A stretch of 64,000 bases of DNA from Thermophagus sp052400625 (lineage in GTDB: Bacteria; Bacteroidota; Bacteroidia; Bacteroidales; Marinilabiliaceae). The notes beneath the pieces were generated by a model, which was not told the DNA's origin, did not search any database, and saw only the letters and a program-made list of their open reading frames with translations. This document shows, in pieces, positions 18,701-28,036 of this stretch. The stretch lies in assembly GCA_052400625.1 (NCBI GenBank), contig JBQTGH010000013.1; one strand, written 5' to 3'. Both the position numbers and the translations under genes were made by a program. Within the stretch, counting starts at the first letter, position 1, and each line of letters begins with the position of its first letter.

Positions 18701-18827
18701 TATAAGTGGATCGAATTTACTCACCTGGGCAAAAGAAATTAAATGGGCAGATCCGGAAAATACCGGTGATTTCCTTAATTATCCGCCTCTGCGTACCATA
18801 AACTTAGGCGTTAATGTGAAATTTTAA
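15735..18827 (+). CDS. susC: SusC-family TonB-dependent outer-membrane transporter
   Basis: 1030 residues, standard for the family. Order: signal peptide (about 1-33, ending SSAFSQ), carboxypeptidase-regulatory-like N-terminal extension (about 36-115, ISGKVLDEQQDPVPGATVMV), TonB-box region (AETVVVGYG, about 118-126), plug domain (about 128-240, with IIVDGVERSNMSRLNPDDIESI and AAIYGARAANGVIII), then the 22-strand barrel to the C-terminus ending LRTINLGVNVKF. It would import oligosaccharides across the outer membrane with the SusD-like lipoprotein encoded 12 bases downstream. There is only this one SusC/D pair for about 17 hydrolase genes. No anti-sigma-interacting N-terminal extension is apparent, so control by the LacI-type protein or an unseen regulator is more likely. 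Confidence 0.96.
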   Translation: MKNKIINLCKEKCFLRSLSFLMLILVSSSAFSQNMRTISGKVLDEQQDPVPGATVMVKGNSDYGTITDSDGEFSINIPAEENVLVISFIGMKTQEVDVSNTSSITIILESEIVHLAETVVVGYGIQKKETLTGSIANISGDDIRKSPEANVTASLQGKLPGLTINQRTGEPGSEELEILIRGNGTFRDNSPLIIVDGVERSNMSRLNPDDIESISVLKDASAAIYGARAANGVIIITSKSGKEGKPEFNFSYNYAFQSPTQIPEMLDAATFAEAYNEGDWYRQGRPDEYIPFYSENAIQKYRDGSDPVLYPNTDWVDVTMRSYAPQQRTNLQVTGGSDKVTYLLSFEIMDQEGIMKNNPTHYRQYNLRSNINVNLTENFSLGANIYAILNDREYPSTYADNPDNDYWVDFYNILQANPTLPARYPNGLIAPGRLQENPLLLDRRGYYKVEDRPVYSTFKGTYKVPFVEGLKIDASFNYDLSHQFSKRWSTPYYYHEYNVNTDEYEKKWATNEPTAELTDTYNRWTTMLYNYKIVYDRDFGKHHVGAMVGQEQQKSTWNYTQAYRKNFVSSAIDQINVGSSAAEDKNNGGSASSDAYNNYFGRFNYNFESKYLFEFIFRYDGSQKFPEGKRYGFFPGFSVGWRLSEEDFMKNNLPFVNNLKLRLSHGIIGNDRVDSYQHLQSFSFGGNYVFGTSDAAGIYANTMPNPNITWEESKKTDVGLEATLWKGLFGMDLTLWKEKRSNILTQRNLSVPKIYGFPALPDENIGEVDNHGFELDLSHRNSVGELNYNISGNIAFSRSEIVYMDEVPHAEPYQNLTGHPVGAGLYYKADGIFNTQEELDAYPHASGTQVGDIKIVDLNDDGEINAEDQYRFDYSATPEYVFGLNMGMQYKNFDLSLFFQGQTNAYNYDGTFAKLGNSSFDNAVVDRAKDRWNTENTDGTMPRADDFQPGNSTFYLFDATFVRLKTMEMGYSLPESIISKLRLTDCRLYISGSNLLTWAKEIKWADPENTGDFLNYPPLRTINLGVNVKF

Positions 18828-18839
18828 TTTAAGAAAAAA

Positions 18840-20525
18840 ATGAAAAAGATACTTTTAATCACAGCCGTCATATTATTATCCTGCGTTTCCTGCAGTGATA
18901 ATATTCTTGACATTTCGCCCAAAGACCGTATCTCGGAAGACGCTGTATGGGGCGATGAGAATCTGATAAAAGCTTATCATAGTAATTTGTATAATTCTAT
19001 TCTTCATGGATTTAACATACATATGCAATCAAAAGCAACCGATGAAGCATATTGTAGTATTTCGTGGGGTATCGGTATTATTCCCTTAGGCAACTATAAT
19101 GCTGATAATATCACTAGTGTGGCGACCACCGATTGGACAGGGGGTGGTAATATTTATTACTGGGATGTTGCCTGGGAATATATTAGAAAGATTAATATTT
19201 TTATTGAGGAGATGCAAACCGATGAGATTTCATTCGAGGATAAGGCAAGATTAGTAGCTGAAGCAAAATTTTTGAGGGCATACCTCTATTTTGAACTAAT
19301 TAAAAGATTCGGAGGTGTGCCTATTATAACCGAATCCTATGCTATGGGAGCTGATGAAACGCTCACAAGAAATTCCTTTGATGAATGTGTTGATTTCATC
19401 GAACAGAACCTGACCGAAGCCATTCCGGATTTACCGGAAAAATATGCAACAAGTGACGCAAACTTTGGCCGGGCGACCCAGGATGCCTGCCAGGCGCTAC
19501 GTTCCCGTGTATATTTGTACGCTGCTTCACCTCTTTTCAATCCCTCTGATGACGAAGAAAAGTGGCAAAAAGCCTCAGATGCTGCCTGGACTTTAATAGA
19601 GGAAGATAATTATTCATTGTATCCTGATTACGAAACGCTGTTCAATCAGCCCAGCGGAACAGAAAATAGTGAAATCATTTTTGCCAGAAACTTTTCTTCT
19701 TCTAATTATCACCAGGCACCTATGCACAACTTAGGTCGCAGATATGGTGCTTACGGAGGATGGTGGGCAAGTAACGGCCCCTCCCAGAATTTGGTGGATG
19801 ATTATGATATGATAAACGGAGAACCTCCTTTCTTAGAAGATGGAACGATTAATCCTGCATCGGGCTATGATCCCCAGCATCCTTATAGAAACCGTGATCC
19901 ACGATTCGAAGCAACCATAATACATGATTCATCTGTATATCATGGTGATCTTCATGAAATGTGGATAGCATCAGATGGCGAGTCATGGGGATATGATTCT
20001 TATAAAGAAAGTGGAGACAATCCCAGAACAAACTATATATTAAGAAAATTTATGCCTCCCGAAGGCAGAGCCATTAGTTGGCAGGAGCATTATACCATCC
20101 CATGGATCATATTCCGATTGGGTGAAATATATCTTAACTACGCCGAAGCTCAGTTTGAGTTGGGCAATGAAGACGTGGCCAGAGAGTATTTGAACAGAGT
20201 ACGAAGCAGGTCGAGCGTGGATTTGCCAGATATTCCGGCTTCTGTTACTGGTGATGATCTTAGGCAAAGAATATATAACGAACGAAGAATCGAACTGGCA
20301 TTCGAAGAACACAGGTTATGGGATGTCAGAAGGTGGAAAATTGCCATGGAAGTTGAAAACGAGCCTATTTATGGGATGGATATAATAAAAGATGTAGAAA
20401 CTGGTGAGAAAACTTACACACCGGTAAAACTTCTTGAAAGAAACTTCGAAGAACACATGGTTTTGCTTCCTATACACTCTGAGGAAATCCGCAGAACAGA
20501 AATGGAACAAAATAGTGGATATTGA
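18840..20525 (+). CDS. susD: SusD/RagB-family glycan-binding lipoprotein
   Basis: 561 residues. Lipoprotein signal MKKILLITAVILLSCVSCSD with lipobox before Cys, then the SusD start NILDISPKDRISEDAVWGDE. Helical TPR-like repeats include AEAKFLRAYLYFELIKRFGG, and the C-terminal block LNYAEAQFELGNEDVAREYLNRVR is followed by ELAFEEHRLWDVRRW, the family signature. It caps the SusC barrel at the cell surface and captures the oligosaccharide. Co-transcribed with SusC (12-base gap) and closed by a strong terminator. Its ligand cannot be read from sequence. Confidence 0.96.
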   Translation: MKKILLITAVILLSCVSCSDNILDISPKDRISEDAVWGDENLIKAYHSNLYNSILHGFNIHMQSKATDEAYCSISWGIGIIPLGNYNADNITSVATTDWTGGGNIYYWDVAWEYIRKINIFIEEMQTDEISFEDKARLVAEAKFLRAYLYFELIKRFGGVPIITESYAMGADETLTRNSFDECVDFIEQNLTEAIPDLPEKYATSDANFGRATQDACQALRSRVYLYAASPLFNPSDDEEKWQKASDAAWTLIEEDNYSLYPDYETLFNQPSGTENSEIIFARNFSSSNYHQAPMHNLGRRYGAYGGWWASNGPSQNLVDDYDMINGEPPFLEDGTINPASGYDPQHPYRNRDPRFEATIIHDSSVYHGDLHEMWIASDGESWGYDSYKESGDNPRTNYILRKFMPPEGRAISWQEHYTIPWIIFRLGEIYLNYAEAQFELGNEDVAREYLNRVRSRSSVDLPDIPASVTGDDLRQRIYNERRIELAFEEHRLWDVRRWKIAMEVENEPIYGMDIIKDVETGEKTYTPVKLLERNFEEHMVLLPIHSEEIRRTEMEQNSGY

Positions 20526-20535
20526 TAATTGATTT

Positions 20536-20612
20536 AAAAGCTGTCTCAATATATAATATTAGGTTTTAGCCGTGAAATATATGCTTCTCCTAATATATAT
20601 TGAGACAGCTTT
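20536..20612 (+). terminator. Strong terminator after susD
   Basis: AAAGCTGTCTCAATATATAA (left arm within 20537-20563) pairs with TATATATTGAGACAGCTTT (right arm 20589-20612), about 24 bp with a 3-base bulge. It starts about 12 bases after the stop and likely isolates the SusC/D transcript. The remaining 210 bases to the next start show no gene. Confidence 0.8.
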
Positions 20613-20824
20613 ACACATTCATTAGTATATAATCATTCTAAGTCATTGGCAAAATGGAACTCGTCTCTATCACCCGGGACGAGTTTCAATCCAATAATTT
20701 TTACCTGAGTTCAAAAATCAAATATCCAAAATTGACATTTTAAACATGTTTTACCATCTATTTTTACTCATTAGAAAAAACTGAAAACATCGACATTCCC
20801 CTATACCAATAATATTTTATAATC

Positions 20825-22744
20825 ATGAAACAAATCCTGTCACTTATACTCATCTCCCTGATTCCTGTCTTATTATCAGCACGGAATGCGGAAGTAGTAT
20901 CGCCAAATACAAAAATCAGAGTTGAACTCCTTAATACGAATGATGATAAAACCGGGGAGTGGTATCTAAAGGTATATTTCGAAAACAACAATCAGACTTC
21001 AGAAATAATTCCCAAAATTGAACTGGGGATATCCCGGAGTGATCAGGACTTTCATAAAAATCTGAAACTGCTCAAAATAAGCAGGCCAAAACAAATAGAA
21101 GAAGACTATACAACCAAACACGGGAAGCGTTCTCATCGCAATAATTCGGCAAATGAAGTAGTGGTTTCCTTTGAGAACCCGGACAAAACCAGGTTGAACC
21201 TCATCATCAGAGCATACAATGATGGTATGGCCTTCAGGTATCAGTTTCCTGAAAACGAAGGTAATTTTGCAATTAAAGATGAACTGACTTCATATATAAT
21301 ACCCGACAGCACCGAACGTTGGTTGCAGAAATTTGACCTGTCCAATGAAAAATTATTTGACCACATGAATAGCTCCGATATTCAGGAGAATTGGGGTTAT
21401 CCCGCACTTTTCAAATCACCTGATCGTTCATGCTGGTATCTTGTTCATGAGGCAGACCTGGATCGAAACTATTGTGCCACCAAACTCAGCAATCTAAAAG
21501 ACAAAAAAAGCTACAAAGTCACACTTCCTGCCCCTCACGAGGGTGAAGGTGAAGCCTTACCTAAAATCTCCCTGCCCTGGAAATCCCCCTGGCGGGTCAT
21601 CATTATGGGAGAACTGTCAGACATTGTAGAATCCACCCTGGTTGAAGACGTATCCACCCCGTCGGTAATTGAAGACACGGACTGGATCAAACCGGGCCTG
21701 GTATCCTGGAACTATTGGTCGGACAACCACGGCACCAGGGATTATCAAACGGTAAAGAAATTTACCGATCTTGCAGCACGCATGGACTGGCCTTATACCC
21801 TCTTCGACTGGGAATGGGATGCCATGGGCAATGGTGGTGATGTGGAAGATGCAGCAAAATACGCCGTCTCCAAAGGGATAAAACCACTTATTTGGTACAA
21901 CTCGGGCATGTTCAAGTGGATTACCGCAACGCCCATTGATCGCATGAAAACGCACGAAAACCGGATGGAAGAATTTGCCTGGTTAAAAGGCTTAGGGTTT
22001 GCCGGTGTGAAAGTGGACTTTTTCCTGAGCGAAAAGCAATACATGATTAATTACTATCTTGACATTCTGAAAGATGCTGCCAAATTTGAGATGATGGTCA
22101 ATTTCCACGGCAGCCTTGTTCCCCGCGGATGGGCCCGTACTTACCCTCACCTGATGACGATGGAGGCCGTAAGAGGAGCCGAGTGGTACAACAACAATTC
22201 GGAGTTAACCACCACAGCTCCCGAACACAACACAATATTGCCTTTTACCAGAAATGTAGTAGGGTCTATGGATTATACCCCGGTTACTTTCACCAATTCC
22301 CAACATCCGCACATCACATCTTACGGACATGAACTTGCCCTGGGTGTTGTTTTTGAATCTGCCTTTCAACACATGGCCGACCGCCCCGATGGTTATGACA
22401 ATCTGCCTGATGCCGCTAAAGTATTTTTACGTGAACTACCCGCAGCCTGGGATGAAACAAAACTTATCGATGGTTATCCGGGGAAAGATGTTATCATAGC
22501 TCGAAGAAAAGGTGCCGGGTGGTATTTAGGAGGCATTAATGCTGAAGCACACCAGAACAAGAATAAAACACTAAATTTTAATTTTTTACCCGAAGGACAA
22601 AAATACAAACTCACATTGATTACCGATGGTGAATACGACACTGAATTATCCACAAGTTATCTGGTTGTCGACAAAAATTCTGAAATTGATGTAAAAATGC
22701 TACGTCGGGGAGGTTTTGCGGCCAGTTTAAAACCAGTACAGTAA
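20825..22744 (+). CDS. GH97 glycosidase, retaining-type, second copy
   Basis: 639 residues with a signal peptide (about 1-19, ending LLSARNAE). Same three-domain layout as the GH97 at 3651. GVKVDFFLSEKQYM gives Asp 398 as probable nucleophile; NFHGSLVPRGWARTYPHLMTMEAV gives Glu 447 as candidate acid/base. It ends RRGGFAASLKPVQ. It differs substantially from the first copy, so the two probably handle different linkages (alpha-galactoside versus other alpha-linked sugar). Its N- and C-terminal ends are mirrored by the deleted remnant at 32860-33122. Monocistronic by context: terminator upstream, palindromic element downstream. Confidence 0.92.
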   Translation: MKQILSLILISLIPVLLSARNAEVVSPNTKIRVELLNTNDDKTGEWYLKVYFENNNQTSEIIPKIELGISRSDQDFHKNLKLLKISRPKQIEEDYTTKHGKRSHRNNSANEVVVSFENPDKTRLNLIIRAYNDGMAFRYQFPENEGNFAIKDELTSYIIPDSTERWLQKFDLSNEKLFDHMNSSDIQENWGYPALFKSPDRSCWYLVHEADLDRNYCATKLSNLKDKKSYKVTLPAPHEGEGEALPKISLPWKSPWRVIIMGELSDIVESTLVEDVSTPSVIEDTDWIKPGLVSWNYWSDNHGTRDYQTVKKFTDLAARMDWPYTLFDWEWDAMGNGGDVEDAAKYAVSKGIKPLIWYNSGMFKWITATPIDRMKTHENRMEEFAWLKGLGFAGVKVDFFLSEKQYMINYYLDILKDAAKFEMMVNFHGSLVPRGWARTYPHLMTMEAVRGAEWYNNNSELTTTAPEHNTILPFTRNVVGSMDYTPVTFTNSQHPHITSYGHELALGVVFESAFQHMADRPDGYDNLPDAAKVFLRELPAAWDETKLIDGYPGKDVIIARRKGAGWYLGGINAEAHQNKNKTLNFNFLPEGQKYKLTLITDGEYDTELSTSYLVVDKNSEIDVKMLRRGGFAASLKPVQ

Positions 22745-22747
22745 TTA

Positions 22748-22908
22748 GTGCTCGTCTATAAACTCGCAAAAATTTTCACAATATGTATGTATGTTCAGAA
22801 AGTGCCAGCGGGAAGGCTTGCGAAACAGCAAAAAACGGAGTTTACTTTTCGTAAATGAGTATTTTGGCGGCAAGCGTAACACAGCAAATGGTACTTTATG
22901 GACAGACA
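22748..22908 (-). repeat. Palindromic GTGTCTGT element, inverted copy P3
   Basis: On the - strand this reads ATTGTCTGTCCATAAAGTAC and so on, matching P1 at 5770 across its length (core 22792-22908) with more divergence than P2. The outer tail AGTGCTCGTCTATAAACTCG (from 22748) matches the reversed tail fragment of other copies. Non-coding. Confidence 0.65.
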
Positions 22909-22933
22909 ATAGTTAACATTAAATCAATCTAAA

Positions 22934-23028
22934 ATGAAACGAGCATGGCAAAGTTTGCCACAATAAGAACATATATAAGTTATTGCATGCGAGTTCCATT
23001 CGACTTTAAAAATTAAATTTTATACCAA
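22934..23028 (+). repeat. MKRAW leader repeat, copy D (type copy), upstream of GH3
   Basis: ATGAAACGAGCATGGCAAAG begins an 11-codon reading frame MKRAWQSLPQ-stop (22934-22966). The unit ends at the GH3 start codon. Outer stem: 22934-22947 with 22986-22999 (CATGCGAGTTCCAT); paired bases flank a tandem GA/AG mismatch. Inner hairpin: GGCAAAGTTTGCC. The tail TTAAATTTTATACCA acts as the start region of the GH3 gene. Confidence 0.8.
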
Positions 23029-25626
23029 ATGAAAAAACAACTCTTTTTAATAGCAGTTCTGCTTATATCGATCACTGTAAAAGGGCAGGTTTTGCCTTTT
23101 CAGAACCCCGATTTGAGCTCTGAAGAACGGGCCAGAGACCTTATCTCCAGACTAACCGTTGAAGAAAAAGCACGTTTGTTGTGTGACCAGTCTGAAGCCA
23201 TTCCCCGCCTGGACATAAAGAAATTTAACTGGTGGAGCGAGGCCCTGCACGGGTATGCCAACAACGACAGCGTGACAGTTTTCCCCCAACCCATAGGTAT
23301 GGCAGCTTCATTCAATGATGAGCTGGTTTTTGAAATATTTAATGCTACCTCGGATGAAGCACGTGCCAAATACCATCAGGCTCAGCGAAGGGGAGAAGAA
23401 AACCGAAGATTTCTGAGCCTTTCAGTCTGGACACCCAATGTAAATATTTTTCGCGATCCACGCTGGGGCCGTGGCCAGGAGACCTACGGCGAAGACCCGT
23501 ATCTGATGTCGCGTATGGGAGTTCAGGTGGTCAAGGGCTTACAAGGGCCTGAAGATGCGAAATACCGCAAACTATTGGCCTGTGCCAAACATTACACCGT
23601 GCATTCCGGCCCCGAATGGAGCCGGCATGAACTAAACGTCAATGATGTCAGCCCCCGGGAATTTTACGAAACTTACATGCCAGCTTTCAAAGCTTTGGTT
23701 CAGAAAGCCGATGTAAGACAGGTAATGTGTGCCTATCATCGCCTGGATGACGAACCTTGTTGCAGTAATACCAGGATTCTGCAACGTATCCTGCGTGATG
23801 AATGGGGCTATGAGTATATGGTTGTTGCCGACTGTGGTGCCATCACCGATTTTCATACCACCCACGGGATATCTTCCACACCTGTTCATGCTGCTGCCAC
23901 CGGACTTCTGGCAGGAACCGACCTGGAATGCATCTGGGACAACTATCATTACAAAATGTTGCCCGAAGCGTTGGAAAAAGATTTGATCACGGAAGAAGAC
24001 ATCGACAGAAGTTTAATGCGTGTTTTAAAAGGACGCTTCGACCTTGGAGAGATGGATGACAATTCCCTTGTTCCCTGGGCTCAAATACCCGCCTCTGTCC
24101 TTAATAACGAAAAACACAGACAACTGGCCTACAAAATGGCCCAACAATCAATGACTTTGTTGCAAAATAGAAACAATGTTCTGCCCCTGGATAAATCATC
24201 CACAGAAAAAATTGCGGTTATCGGCCCCAATGCTGATGATGAAGAGATGCTGTGGGGCAATTACAACGGAACGCCCATAAGAACCATTACCATCCTGGAT
24301 GGTATCAAAACCAAAGTACACTCTGACAATATTTTATACGACAAAGCAGTTGACCTGGTAGATGATAAAGTGACGGTCAGCTACTTCTCAAAAGGAAAGA
24401 TTGACCAAAAACAGGGCTTTAAAGCCACTTATTGGAATCATCCGAATTTTGAAGGAGAACCTGTTGTCGAACAACAACTTGTAAATCCCATAAAACTGAC
24501 TGCCGCCGGACAGCATGAGTTTGCACCGGGCGTAAAACTGGAAGATTTTTCTGCCATATATGAAACAGACTTCACCCCCACAGTATCAGAAGAAATAGTA
24601 TTTAAGGGCGGAGCCACCGGCTTTTTCGAACTGATTGTTAACGGTGACACCCTGGCAAGCTATACCAACTGGAGAACAATACCCGCAAGATTCCCTCTTT
24701 ATGTGGAGGCCGGCAAAACCTATGAAATAGAAATCCGCTATGCCCAGCGTGAAAACTGGGAAGCCAATATCGAACTTGATTTTGGAAGAGAAGAAAATGT
24801 GGACTACACTGCTCTCCTGAAAAAACTGAAAGACATTGAAACAGTCGTGTTTGCAGGCGGTCTTTCAGGTTCTCTTGAAGGAGAAGAAATGCCCGTTTCA
24901 TATCCCGGCTTCAAAGGTGGCGATCGCACAAATATTGAGCTTCCGTCGGTGCAGCGAAACTGCCTCAAAGCTTTGAAAGAGGCAGGTAAAACCGTGATTT
25001 TTGTGAACTGTTCCGGCTCGGCAATCGCGTTAGAACCGGAAACCGAATCCTGCGACGCTATTCTTCAGGCCTGGTATGCCGGAGAATCAGGTGGACAAGC
25101 TGTTGCTGATGTACTTTTTGGTGATTACAACCCGGCAGGAAAACTTCCGCTTACGTTCTACCGGAACTCTGATAACCTGGGTGACATTGAAGATTACTCC
25201 ATGGAAGGCAGGACTTACCGTTACACTACCGATCATCTTTTCCCGTTTGGTTTCGGACTCAGTTATACCAGTTTCGAGATTGGTAAAGCCCGACTGAGCA
25301 AATCGACAATAAAAGCTGATGAGACCATCAGCATTAATATTCCTGTTAAAAATACCGGAAAACGCGATGGAACTGAAATCGTGCAGGTCTATGTTCGCAA
25401 GGTAAACGACATTGACGGACCACTTAAAACCTTAAAGGGATTTGAACGAGTGGAAGTTCCTGCCGGAAAAACCAGGCAGGCTAACATCAGCCTACCTCCC
25501 TCAACTTTTGAATTTTATGACTGGAGCCAGAGAAAAATGGCGGTGACTCCCGGCGACTATATACTTTATTACGGTAATAGTTCGGATAATAAGGATTTAA
25601 AACAATTAGAAGTAAGCATCCAATAA
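23029..25626 (+). CDS. GH3 beta-xylosidase/beta-glucosidase with PA14 insertion
   Basis: 865 residues with a signal peptide (about 1-20, ending TVKGQ). GH3 N-terminal barrel with KHYTVHSGPEWSRHELN, and VVADCGAITDFH giving Asp 268 as nucleophile. In the C-terminal alpha/beta domain a PA14-like insertion (about 455-590, QGFKATYWNHPNFEGEPV) occupies the position seen in plant-like beta-xylosidases, then ILQAWYAGESGGQAVADVLFG and a fibronectin-III-like end domain. The ADC rather than SDW context also resembles the xylosidase branch. It would remove non-reducing xylose (or glucose) units in the periplasm. GH31 starts 13 bases after its stop, so the pair is an operon. Confidence 0.92.
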   Translation: MKKQLFLIAVLLISITVKGQVLPFQNPDLSSEERARDLISRLTVEEKARLLCDQSEAIPRLDIKKFNWWSEALHGYANNDSVTVFPQPIGMAASFNDELVFEIFNATSDEARAKYHQAQRRGEENRRFLSLSVWTPNVNIFRDPRWGRGQETYGEDPYLMSRMGVQVVKGLQGPEDAKYRKLLACAKHYTVHSGPEWSRHELNVNDVSPREFYETYMPAFKALVQKADVRQVMCAYHRLDDEPCCSNTRILQRILRDEWGYEYMVVADCGAITDFHTTHGISSTPVHAAATGLLAGTDLECIWDNYHYKMLPEALEKDLITEEDIDRSLMRVLKGRFDLGEMDDNSLVPWAQIPASVLNNEKHRQLAYKMAQQSMTLLQNRNNVLPLDKSSTEKIAVIGPNADDEEMLWGNYNGTPIRTITILDGIKTKVHSDNILYDKAVDLVDDKVTVSYFSKGKIDQKQGFKATYWNHPNFEGEPVVEQQLVNPIKLTAAGQHEFAPGVKLEDFSAIYETDFTPTVSEEIVFKGGATGFFELIVNGDTLASYTNWRTIPARFPLYVEAGKTYEIEIRYAQRENWEANIELDFGREENVDYTALLKKLKDIETVVFAGGLSGSLEGEEMPVSYPGFKGGDRTNIELPSVQRNCLKALKEAGKTVIFVNCSGSAIALEPETESCDAILQAWYAGESGGQAVADVLFGDYNPAGKLPLTFYRNSDNLGDIEDYSMEGRTYRYTTDHLFPFGFGLSYTSFEIGKARLSKSTIKADETISINIPVKNTGKRDGTEIVQVYVRKVNDIDGPLKTLKGFERVEVPAGKTRQANISLPPSTFEFYDWSQRKMAVTPGDYILYYGNSSDNKDLKQLEVSIQ

Positions 25627-25639
25627 AATCACATTAACT

Positions 25640-28036
25640 ATGAAACGCGCTTTTGCAGTATTATTCATAATCCTTGCCGTTATTACCCATGGCAGTGCTC
25701 AGTCGTATCTGAAAACCGACATAGGAATAAAAACTTCTATTGAAGATACTGATTATGAGATTCAATTTTTCAGTCCCTCAATAGTAAGAGTTTTAAAATC
25801 GCCTGAAAAATCGTGCTTTACTAAAGAAAGTCTCTCCGTTATAAAAAAGCCTCAAAAAACAGACATTGATGTCAGGCTTGACGGGAAAGATTTAATCCTG
25901 GAAAGCGATGAATTGCTGGTGACACTGAACATGAACAATGGAACTGTTTCATTCGAAACCTCAACGGGTCAACCGCTTTTGAGTGAAAAAGAAGCAAGTG
26001 CCGAATTCACAAAATTTAACGATGCCGGTAATGAAACATACAGCGTTTCACAATCATTCGCACTGGAAAAGGATGAAGCCATTTACGGGTTAGGTATCCT
26101 TCAAAACGGGAAAATGGTACAGCGCGACCTCGAAATACACATGGTGCAAAATAACACGCAGGACTTTGTTCCGTTTTTCCAGTCGGCCAAGGGATATGGA
26201 TTGTTCTGGGATAACTATTCACCTACGACATTCAGCGATAACAAGGAACAAACTTCATTTAGTTCGGAAGTTGGCGATGGCATCGACTATTATTTTATGT
26301 ACGGTAAAAATGCCGATGGCGTGGTTGCCTGTATGCGCGAATTAACCGGGCAGGTGCCCATGTTCCCGTTGTGGACTTATGGTTACTGGCAAAGCAGGGA
26401 ACGCTACAAAAGTCAGGACGAAACGGTAGGCGTTGTCCGCAAATATCGAGAACTGGGAGTGCCACTCGATGGCATCATCCAGGACTGGCGTTACTGGGGC
26501 AATAATTACCTCTGGAATGCCATGGAATTCCTTAATGAAGAATTCTACGACCCGCAAAAGATGGTTAACGATGTGCATAATATGAATGCACACATGATTA
26601 TTTCAATCTGGAATTCATTTGGACCTCATACCAAACCCTATCGCGAGCTGGACAGCATCAATGCTCTTTTCGACTTTAAAACCTGGCCCGAATCGGGTTC
26701 TTTCAAATGGCCACCCAATCCCGATTATCCTTCGGGAGTGCGGGTTTACGATGCATACAACCCGGCGGCACGCGATATTTACTGGAAGTGCCTGAATAAA
26801 GGCATTTTCTCATTGGGCATGGACGGATGGTGGATTGACTCCTCCGAACCCGATCATTTCGACCCGAAACCTTCCGATTTTGACAATCAGACCTATCTTG
26901 GCTCGTTCCGTAAAGTACGCAATGCCTACCCCTTAATGACAGTGGGCGGTGTTTACAAACATCAGCGCGAGTTGACGTCTGAAAAGCGTGTTTTTATTCT
27001 CACCCGTTCGGTATTTGCCGGACAGCAACGCTATGGCGCCAATACCTGGTCGGGTGACGTTGTAGCATCCTGGGATGCCTTACGCAAGCAGATATCAGGA
27101 GGTTTAAATTTGTCGCTGTGTGGGGTTCCTCATTACAACAGCGATATAGGCGGGTTCTTCCTTTGGGATTTTCAAAATCCTCTGGAAAATGCCGATTACC
27201 GCGAATTGTATGCCCGGTGGGTTCAGTTTGGCGCATTCTGCCCGATGATGCGTTCTCATGGTGCCGATGCACCTCGCGAAATATATCGGTTTGGAAAAAA
27301 AGGAGAACCTGTTTTCGATGCCATAGAAAAATACATCAAGCTGCGTTATAGCTTGCTACCATACATATATTCCGCTTCGTGGGATGTGAGCGAGAACCAG
27401 TCGAGCATGATGCGTGCCCTGGTAATGGATTTTCCGAACGATAAGAATGCACTTAATATTGATGATCAATACATGTTTGGCAAATCCATCCTGGTTTGCC
27501 CGATAACCGAGCGAATGTATAATGAGAATGGACAGGCAGATTTTAGCACGGTCGAAGAACGAGAGCTATACTTGCCAGCCGGCACCAGGTGGATTGACTT
27601 TTGGACAGGAGATATGCTGGAAGGCGGACAAACCATCACAAGGGAAACACCACTTGACATCATGCCATTATATGTCAAAGCAGGTTCCATAATTCCTATT
27701 GGCCCGGATGTTCAATATGCCGAAGAGAAACCCTGGGACAGCCTTGAAATCAGGATTTACGAAGGGGCTGACGGGGAATTTACCCTTTATGAGGATGAAA
27801 ACGATAACTATAATTACGAAAAAGGCGAGTATTCAACTATCAGGCTTAGTTGGGATGATTCAAAGAAAACCCTGACCATAAGTAACAGGGAAGGCTCTTT
27901 CCCAGGAATGCTTCAGGAACGAAAATTCAATATTGTAAAAGTTATCCCGGGAAATGGTACAAGTGAAGAAACCGTGGAGAAGTTCGACAAAAAGTTAAAC
28001 TATAACGGTCAAAAAATAGCTGTCAAACTTCAATAG
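25640..28036 (+). CDS. GH31 alpha-xylosidase/alpha-glucosidase
   Basis: 798 residues with a signal peptide (about 1-20, ending HGSAQ). N-terminal mutarotase-like domain (about 30-230), then the catalytic barrel. GMDGWWIDSSEPD contains the nucleophile Asp 400, NTWSGDVVASWDAL the acid/base Asp, and QDWRYWG the substrate-contact block. C-terminal beta domains follow with YVKAGSIIPIGP and EFTLYEDENDNYNYEKG, as in alpha-xylosidases. Next to the GH3, it fits stepwise removal of alpha-xylose and then beta-linked sugars. Alpha-glucosidase activity is the main alternative. A second, differently built GH31 lies at 49218. Confidence 0.92.
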   Translation: MKRAFAVLFIILAVITHGSAQSYLKTDIGIKTSIEDTDYEIQFFSPSIVRVLKSPEKSCFTKESLSVIKKPQKTDIDVRLDGKDLILESDELLVTLNMNNGTVSFETSTGQPLLSEKEASAEFTKFNDAGNETYSVSQSFALEKDEAIYGLGILQNGKMVQRDLEIHMVQNNTQDFVPFFQSAKGYGLFWDNYSPTTFSDNKEQTSFSSEVGDGIDYYFMYGKNADGVVACMRELTGQVPMFPLWTYGYWQSRERYKSQDETVGVVRKYRELGVPLDGIIQDWRYWGNNYLWNAMEFLNEEFYDPQKMVNDVHNMNAHMIISIWNSFGPHTKPYRELDSINALFDFKTWPESGSFKWPPNPDYPSGVRVYDAYNPAARDIYWKCLNKGIFSLGMDGWWIDSSEPDHFDPKPSDFDNQTYLGSFRKVRNAYPLMTVGGVYKHQRELTSEKRVFILTRSVFAGQQRYGANTWSGDVVASWDALRKQISGGLNLSLCGVPHYNSDIGGFFLWDFQNPLENADYRELYARWVQFGAFCPMMRSHGADAPREIYRFGKKGEPVFDAIEKYIKLRYSLLPYIYSASWDVSENQSSMMRALVMDFPNDKNALNIDDQYMFGKSILVCPITERMYNENGQADFSTVEERELYLPAGTRWIDFWTGDMLEGGQTITRETPLDIMPLYVKAGSIIPIGPDVQYAEEKPWDSLEIRIYEGADGEFTLYEDENDNYNYEKGEYSTIRLSWDDSKKTLTISNREGSFPGMLQERKFNIVKVIPGNGTSEETVEKFDKKLNYNGQKIAVKLQ

